19,816 nt of DNA from Pseudomonadota bacterium (GTDB taxonomy: Bacteria > Myxococcota_A > Polyangia > Haliangiales > Haliangiaceae): positions 1 through 19,816 of the forward strand of contig JAEWJO010000576.1 of assembly GCA_023386455.1 (NCBI GenBank), given 5' to 3'. The position numbers and the translations under genes are program-made. The notes below the pieces were generated by a model. The model was not told the origin of the DNA and made no database searches. It was given only the letters and a program-made list of their open reading frames with translations. This document shows positions 15,063-19,816 of this stretch, piece after piece (position 1 is the first letter of the stretch; the number at the start of each line of letters is the position of its first letter).

Positions 15063-15099
15063 CGGGGATGGGTCTTACCATGCCTGCTATGCTCGCAAC
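15063..15099. promoter_or_regulatory. Compact divergent promoter region between pyrC and the CinA-like gene
   Basis: Only 37 bp separate the two divergent starts. On the plus strand TGCTATGCT (15085-15093) is an extended -10 with TATGCT at 15088-15093, which would place transcription start at or next to the ATG at 15100, giving a leaderless mRNA. On the minus strand TTGCGA (complement of 15093-15098) and TGG-TAAGAC (complement of 15072-15080) lie 15 bp apart, a weak -35/-10 that would start near 15065. The two would overlap and probably compete. Promoter use is inferred from hexamers only. Confidence 0.35.
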
Positions 15100-15840
15100 A
15101 TGCCGACGGCGGGGATCGTCATCATCGGCGACGAGATCCTCAGCGGCAAATTTGCCGAGGAGAATGCAGCATTTCTGATCGGGGAATTGCGGGCGCTCGG
15201 CGTCGACCTCCGGAGAATCACCATCGTTCCGGACGACGAGGACGACATCGCCGCCGCGGTCGTCGACATGGCGAGGCGCTTCGACCACGTATTCACCTCC
15301 GGCGGCGTCGGCCCGACCCACGACGACATCACGATGGCCGCGATCGCCAAGGGGTTTGGCACGACGGTCGTTCGCCATCCGGACCTCGAGGCGCGCGTTC
15401 GTGGCTACTGGAAGGACAACCTCGCGGACGCCAACCTCCGGCTCGCCGACGTCCCCGCCGGCGCCGAGCTCGTCTTCGGCAAGGACCAGATCTGGCCGGT
15501 CGTCGCGCTCGGGAACGTCTACATCATGCCGGGCGTGCCGACGCTGTTCCGGCGCAAGTTCGTCGACATCCGCGACCGGTTCCGCGCCGCGCCGGTGACC
15601 GCCGCTCGGCTCTACGTCGACGTCGAGGAGGGCGAGCTCGCCCCCTACCTCCACGCGATCGTCGACCGCCATCCCACCGTCCGCGTCGGCAGCTACCCGC
15701 GCTTCTCCGAGCGCGACTTCAAGGTCCTCGTCACGCTCGAGGGTGCGACCGGCGACGAGGTGACCGCAGCATTCGACGAGCTGGCCGCCGCGATCGGCGA
15801 TCGCGTGGTCCGCCGCGAGTCTCCGGAACGCGTCGGTTGA
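15100..15840 (+). CDS. CinA N-terminal / MoCF (molybdopterin-binding-like) domain protein, stand-alone
   Basis: The 246-residue protein is a single MoCF-type domain as in the N-terminal half of CinA (COG1058). It has IVIIGDEILSGKFAEENAAFL (6-26), VPDDEDDI, TSGGVGPTHDDITMAAIAKGFG (66-87) and IMPGVPTLFRRKF. The C-terminal PncC nicotinamide-nucleotide amidase of full CinA is absent. Family members of this short kind have been linked to pyrophosphatase activity on nucleotide-type cofactors or to FAD synthase-like fusions; which applies here is unknown. It starts 37 bp from pyrC on the other strand, and a small lipoprotein-like frame overlaps its stop as TTGA. Confidence 0.88.
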   Translation: MPTAGIVIIGDEILSGKFAEENAAFLIGELRALGVDLRRITIVPDDEDDIAAAVVDMARRFDHVFTSGGVGPTHDDITMAAIAKGFGTTVVRHPDLEARVRGYWKDNLADANLRLADVPAGAELVFGKDQIWPVVALGNVYIMPGVPTLFRRKFVDIRDRFRAAPVTAARLYVDVEEGELAPYLHAIVDRHPTVRVGSYPRFSERDFKVLVTLEGATGDEVTAAFDELAAAIGDRVVRRESPERVG

Positions 15841-15935
15841 ACCGCACCCTGCCCGTCCTGCTGCTCGCAGCGTGTGGCTCGCGGCCGACCGACAACACGA
15901 TGGTCGAGCATGCGCGGGGCTGCGGACTGACGTGA
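15837..15935 (+). CDS. Very small lipoprotein-like reading frame (32 residues) or remnant
   Basis: TTG 15837 overlaps the CinA-like stop as TTGA, and the frame encodes MNRTLPVLLLAACGSRPTDN then 12 more residues. It has a textbook lipoprotein signal: Arg at 3, hydrophobic core, lipobox LAAC with C13. After the Cys it has only 19 residues, ending HARGCGLT. In the same frame, past the TGA at 15933, the DNA stays open to 16077 and reads VPPGNCGNVHG and AWHISCS with further Cys residues. This may be a small lipoprotein, or the start of one interrupted by a stop. Confidence 0.4.
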   Translation: MNRTLPVLLLAACGSRPTDNTMVEHARGCGLT

Positions 15936-15981
15936 CCGAGATGTCGTGATCACGCCGGCGTCCCGCCCGGCAACTGCGGGA

Positions 15982-16857
15982 ATGTCCACGGCGCAGCCGC
16001 ATGGCATATCTCGTGCTCCTCGCTCGCGCGTGCGCGCGTGGTCGTATGTCGTCGGTGCGTTGATCCTGGGCGGCTGTAGCGTGCTCGGCGACTCGCACGC
16101 GGCGAACGAGCGGCCCGATGCGACGGTGCCCGACGCTCCCACCCCGCCGCCCTACATGCCGCCGACCTCGTGCCAGCTCGCGGTCGTGACGTCGGTCTCG
16201 CGCTGCACCGGATCGACGGCGTCCGTCCGGATCACGAACGCATACATGGGCGCGGGGAGCCACTCGATGTGCGTGTCGACGCTGCGCGACGAGACGGTGC
16301 AATGCACCGCCGGGTGTGCCGTCGAGGGCGAGCGCACGCGGAGTGGCACCAGCGTCTCGTTCTTCGAGTACCTCTACGGCTGGCACGCGAGGCTCCTGTG
16401 CGCGGAGACGCCGGTCGCGGTCGTCGGTCAGCCGTGCACGACGACCGGAGGAATCGAGGCGTGCTTGCCGACGCGTGCGGTCGTCGACACGAACGGCCTC
16501 GTCACGGGCCAGGACTATCTCACCTGCGACTCGTCGACCCATCTCTGCAAGGCCGCCGGGCCGCCGACCATCGTCGATTACCTGCAGCCGTGTGATGCGA
16601 CGCTCGTCGCGATGTACGCTGCGCCCGGCGTCAACGGCGTCGCCGGCGGGCTCGAGACCGCGTGCATGATCGCGTGGGACGAGACTGCACAGCAGGCGCG
16701 CAGCGGACGCACGCAGCAATGCCTGGGTGACTGGGAGTGCCCGTCCGGCGCGCTCTGCGACGACGGGCTCGACCGACTGCCCTCGACCAATCCCGTGCTC
16801 GGCGTGTGCAAGCCGGGGCCTCGCGGCGTGCTGACGCCCGCGATGCTCAGCCCCTGA
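15982..16857 (+). CDS. Cys-rich secreted lipoprotein of unknown function
   Basis: The protein (291 residues from ATG 15982) has an Arg-rich n-region, a hydrophobic core SYVVGALILGG and a lipobox LGGC with Cys at 32, so it is probably lipid-anchored outside the inner membrane. A Pro/Asp-rich linker (RPDATVPDAPTPPPYMPP) leads to about 200 residues with many Cys in pairs: CQLAVVTSVSRC, CTAGC, CLPTR...TCDSSTHLCKA, and a final CLGDWECPSGALCDDG...GVCKPG. That last part resembles the C-xxD-x-CPxGxxC-xxGxC style common in myxobacterial secreted proteins. GTG 15946 and GTG 16030 are other starts; ATG 15982 has GCGGGA just upstream. It ends 11 bp inside the hisS 3' end on the other strand. I do not recognise the family. 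Confidence 0.65.
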   Translation: MSTAQPHGISRAPRSRVRAWSYVVGALILGGCSVLGDSHAANERPDATVPDAPTPPPYMPPTSCQLAVVTSVSRCTGSTASVRITNAYMGAGSHSMCVSTLRDETVQCTAGCAVEGERTRSGTSVSFFEYLYGWHARLLCAETPVAVVGQPCTTTGGIEACLPTRAVVDTNGLVTGQDYLTCDSSTHLCKAAGPPTIVDYLQPCDATLVAMYAAPGVNGVAGGLETACMIAWDETAQQARSGRTQQCLGDWECPSGALCDDGLDRLPSTNPVLGVCKPGPRGVLTPAMLSP

Positions 16858-18193
16858 GCAGCTCGGCGATTCGCTCGACGAGCTCGTCGGCGGGCACATC
16901 GACCTCGCGGTTCTCGCGCAGGAGCTTTAGCTTCACCGAGCCGGCCTGCTTCTCGCGTGTCCCGACGAGGACGGCGATCGGCACGCCCGAGCGGTCGGCA
17001 TACTTCATCTGCTTGCCGAGCTTGTCGTCGCCGCCGTAGACCTCGGTCGCGATGCCGCGGCCGCGCAGGCTCGCCGCGAGCTGTGCGTACTCGAGCGCGA
17101 GCGGGGGCTCGACGTTGAGCACGAGCACCTTCGCCGTCGACGGCACGCTGTCCTTCACGATGCCCAGATCGATGAGCTGCGAGAACAGGCGCGTGAGGCC
17201 GATCGAGATCCCGACGCCCGGGAGCTTGCTCTTCGTGTAGTGGCCCGCGAGGTCGGCGTAACGACCGCCCGAGCAGATCGACCCGAGCTTGGGGTGCTCG
17301 GTCAGGAACGTCTCGTAGACCGTGCCGGTGTAGTAGTCGAGGCCGCGCGCGATCGCGAGGTTGATCTGCAACACGGACGCCGGCACGCCGAGCGCGAGCG
17401 TCCGCTCGTAGACCTGCTCGAGCTCGGCGAGGCCCTCCTTGAAGTTCGCGTTCGCGGGCTCGAATGCGTGCAGCGCGGCGAGCGCGCCGCGCGAGTCACC
17501 GGCGTGCGAGGTCAGCAGGTCGAGTAGCTTCTTCGCGGTGTCCGCGTCGCACTGCGCGGCGACCTTCTCCTCGATCTGCGCGCGCTCCTGCTTGCCGAGT
17601 CGATCGACCTCGTGGAGCACGTCCGCGTGCTTGGTGTCGGGCAGGCCGAGCGACTCGAGCAGGCCACGGAGCAGCTTGCGGTTGTTGATGAAGATCGTGA
17701 ACGGGCCGAACGCGAGCTGGCTGAAGATGCCGTGGATGACGGCCGGGCACTCGGCGTCGTACGACAGCGGCAGCGTGTCCTTGCCGATCACGTCGATGTC
17801 GCACTGATAGAACTCGCGGAAGCGGCCCTTCTGCGCGCGCTCGCCGCGGTAGACCCGCTGGATCTGGTAGCGGCGGAACGGGAAGTTCAGCTGGTGCTCG
17901 TGCTGCGCGACGTAGCGCGCGAGCGGGACCGTCAGGTCGAAGCGCAGCGCCATCTCGGGCGCGTGGCCTTCCTTGATCGAGCCGGTCGACTGGACGAAGT
18001 AGACCTGCTTCTCGGTCTCCCCGCCGGTCTTCGTCAGCAGCACCTCGGTCATCTCGAAGGCGGGCGTCTCGACCGGGAGGAAGCCGAAGAGCTCGAAGTT
18101 GCGCCGGATCGTGTCCAGCATGCGCTGGAACGCGATCTGCTGCGCGGGCAGGAGCTCGAGGACTCCTTGCGGCGTGCGGGGCTGAACGGGCAT
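16847..18193 (-). CDS. hisS: Histidyl-tRNA synthetase
   Basis: HisRS charges tRNA-His in the cytoplasm. The 448-residue class II synthetase has the N-terminal PRTPQGVLELLP (5-16), TGGETEKQVYFV, ALRFDLTVPLARYVA (82-96), motif 2 RYQIQRVYRGERAQKGRFRE (108-127) followed by FYQCDIDVIG, the histidine-specific GLDYYTGTVYE (284-294) and GGRYADL (309-315), and motif 3 GVGISIGLTRL (326-336). The C-terminal anticodon-binding domain begins near AKVLVLNVEPP. ATG 18193 gives MPVQPRTPQGV, close to the conserved start. It is divergent from the HD-type gene at 18230 (36-bp spacer) and converges on the lipoprotein gene with an 11-bp overlap. Confidence 0.97.
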   Translation of the reverse strand: MPVQPRTPQGVLELLPAQQIAFQRMLDTIRRNFELFGFLPVETPAFEMTEVLLTKTGGETEKQVYFVQSTGSIKEGHAPEMALRFDLTVPLARYVAQHEHQLNFPFRRYQIQRVYRGERAQKGRFREFYQCDIDVIGKDTLPLSYDAECPAVIHGIFSQLAFGPFTIFINNRKLLRGLLESLGLPDTKHADVLHEVDRLGKQERAQIEEKVAAQCDADTAKKLLDLLTSHAGDSRGALAALHAFEPANANFKEGLAELEQVYERTLALGVPASVLQINLAIARGLDYYTGTVYETFLTEHPKLGSICSGGRYADLAGHYTKSKLPGVGISIGLTRLFSQLIDLGIVKDSVPSTAKVLVLNVEPPLALEYAQLAASLRGRGIATEVYGGDDKLGKQMKYADRSGVPIAVLVGTREKQAGSVKLKLLRENREVDVPADELVERIAELLRG

Positions 18194-18229
18194 GGCGGTG
18201 CTCGTTTATCACGGATATCGTCGGGGCCC

Positions 18230-18826
18230 ATGTTCGAGTGCCGACATCAACCACTGAAGGTGCCCGAGCTCCTCGCAGCACAGCTGGTCGCGGCCTACAG
18301 CGAGCCGCATCGCGCGTATCACAACGCCGACCACATCGCCGAGCTGCTCGGCTGGTTCGACCGCGTCGAGGACGACGTCCGCTGGCGCGCGCCCGCCGAG
18401 GTCTACACGACGATCCTGTTCCACGACGCGATCTACGACCCCGGGAAGAAGGACAACGAGGCGAGGTCCGCGGCGTGGGCACGCGCGTCCGGGCTGCCGG
18501 TCGATCTCGAGCGCGTCGAGAGGCTGATCCTGATGACGGCGACGCACGGCGCGCACCAGTGGGCCGACCACGACGCCGCGCTATTTCTCGACAGCGACAT
18601 GGCGATCGTCGGCGCGCCGGCGCCGCAGTTCGCGGCCTACGACGCCGCGATCGCGCTCGAGTACGCGAACGTTCCACGCGACACGTATCGCGCCGGGCGC
18701 CGCGCGTTTCTCGAGAGCCTGCTGAAGAAGCCGCGCATCTTCCTCACCGAGTACTTCCACGACAAGCTCGACGCGCAGGCGCGCGAGAACCTCGCGACCG
18801 CGGTGTACCGACTCGCGGGATCGTGA
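18230..18826 (+). CDS. Predicted HD-superfamily metal-dependent phosphohydrolase
   Basis: The 198-residue protein matches the small HD-superfamily hydrolases of the COG4339 type. It has AYSEPHRAYHNADHI (22-36), where H31 and H35 would be metal ligands, ILFHDAIYDPGKKDNEARSA (62-81) with the H65-D66 pair, TATHG (104-107) and FLDSDMAIVG (119-128) with Asp121 and Asp123. The RxYHN-x2-H plus HD plus DxD order is characteristic. Substrate is unknown. ATG 18230 is the first start before the conserved region. Its TGA stop lies in the first copy of a 15-bp tandem repeat. The spacer to hisS is 36 bp; no strong promoter hexamers were found there. Confidence 0.85.
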   Translation: MFECRHQPLKVPELLAAQLVAAYSEPHRAYHNADHIAELLGWFDRVEDDVRWRAPAEVYTTILFHDAIYDPGKKDNEARSAAWARASGLPVDLERVERLILMTATHGAHQWADHDAALFLDSDMAIVGAPAPQFAAYDAAIALEYANVPRDTYRAGRRAFLESLLKKPRIFLTEYFHDKLDAQARENLATAVYRLAGS

Positions 18827-18857
18827 TTCGCGGGATCGTGATTCGCGGGATGGTGAC
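18813..18857. repeat. Three tandem copies of a 15-bp unit at the 3' end of the HD-type gene
   Basis: TCGCGGGATCGTGAT is repeated exactly at 18813-18827 and 18828-18842, and with two mismatches (TCGCGGGATGGTGAC) at 18843-18857. The first copy encodes the last codons and the TGA of the HD-type gene. The array reaches to 8 bp before the stop of the converging metallophosphoesterase gene. Confidence 0.9.
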
Positions 18858-18864
18858 GCGCCAC

Positions 18865-19816
<952 letters not shown>

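Noticed and set aside
15946..16857. A frameshift joining the tiny lipoprotein frame to the larger lipoprotein gene
   Set aside because: The joined product would carry two complete lipoprotein signals in a row, which is implausible.
14995..16899. A 634-codon minus-strand frame opposite the CinA-like and lipoprotein genes
   Set aside because: It is motif-free and antisense to the clear MoCF domain and a signal-bearing lipoprotein.

Overview
The window is very GC-rich, with G/C dominating third codon positions. Coding is dense: genes are separated by a few bases or overlap by four. The gene content (class I dihydroorotase, Cys-rich lipoproteins, a DUF4157/eCIS-core protein, a low-complexity beta-propeller protein) suggests a delta-proteobacterial, Myxococcota-type chromosome, perhaps Haliangium/Kofleriaceae-like. 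That placement is inference from gene style; no rRNA or other taxonomic marker is present. I saw no tRNA, rRNA, CRISPR array, insertion sequence, integrase or phage gene.

Left part (1-7092). folC (cut by the left edge) and accD lie on the minus strand: folate polyglutamylation and the start of fatty-acid synthesis. A divergent plus-strand gene encodes a one-domain receiver that has lost its phospho-acceptor aspartate. It converges on a Crp/Fnr-type cyclic-nucleotide-binding protein, which follows a degenerate GT2 glycosyltransferase on the minus strand. Running the other way are purM, purN and an FAD-dependent oxidoreductase-like gene, linked by ATGA and 11-nt overlaps. PurN uses 10-formyl-tetrahydrofolate, so folC and purN are metabolically related.

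Middle (7093-15062). A 281-bp convergent intergenic region is packed with 9-bp tandem duplications and TTCGAA palindromes. Beyond it a six-gene minus-strand block runs from right to left: pyrC, carA, an unrecognised 222-residue protein, a secreted beta-barrel-like protein, a DUF4157 protein with an HEMTH zinc motif and SH3-like segments, and a beta-propeller-like protein with a four-copy 12-residue repeat. The first four genes are joined by GTGA, GTGA and ATGA overlaps, so they look translationally coupled. Two pyrimidine enzymes thus head an operon that continues into envelope or injection-system-like genes. This is the most unusual feature of the window.

Right part (15063-19816). A 37-bp divergent spacer with promoter-like hexamers in both directions separates pyrC from a stand-alone CinA/MoCF-domain gene. 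A tiny lipoprotein-like reading frame (TTGA overlap) and a Cys-rich lipoprotein follow. The latter converges on hisS with an 11-bp overlap of 3' ends. hisS is divergent from an HD-superfamily hydrolase gene whose 3' end lies in a 15-bp tandem repeat. A membrane-anchored metallophosphoesterase is cut by the right edge.

Most genes here are housekeeping genes recognised from clear motifs. The less certain material is the pyr-linked envelope block, the degenerate signalling and transferase proteins, and the repeat-rich intergenic regions.
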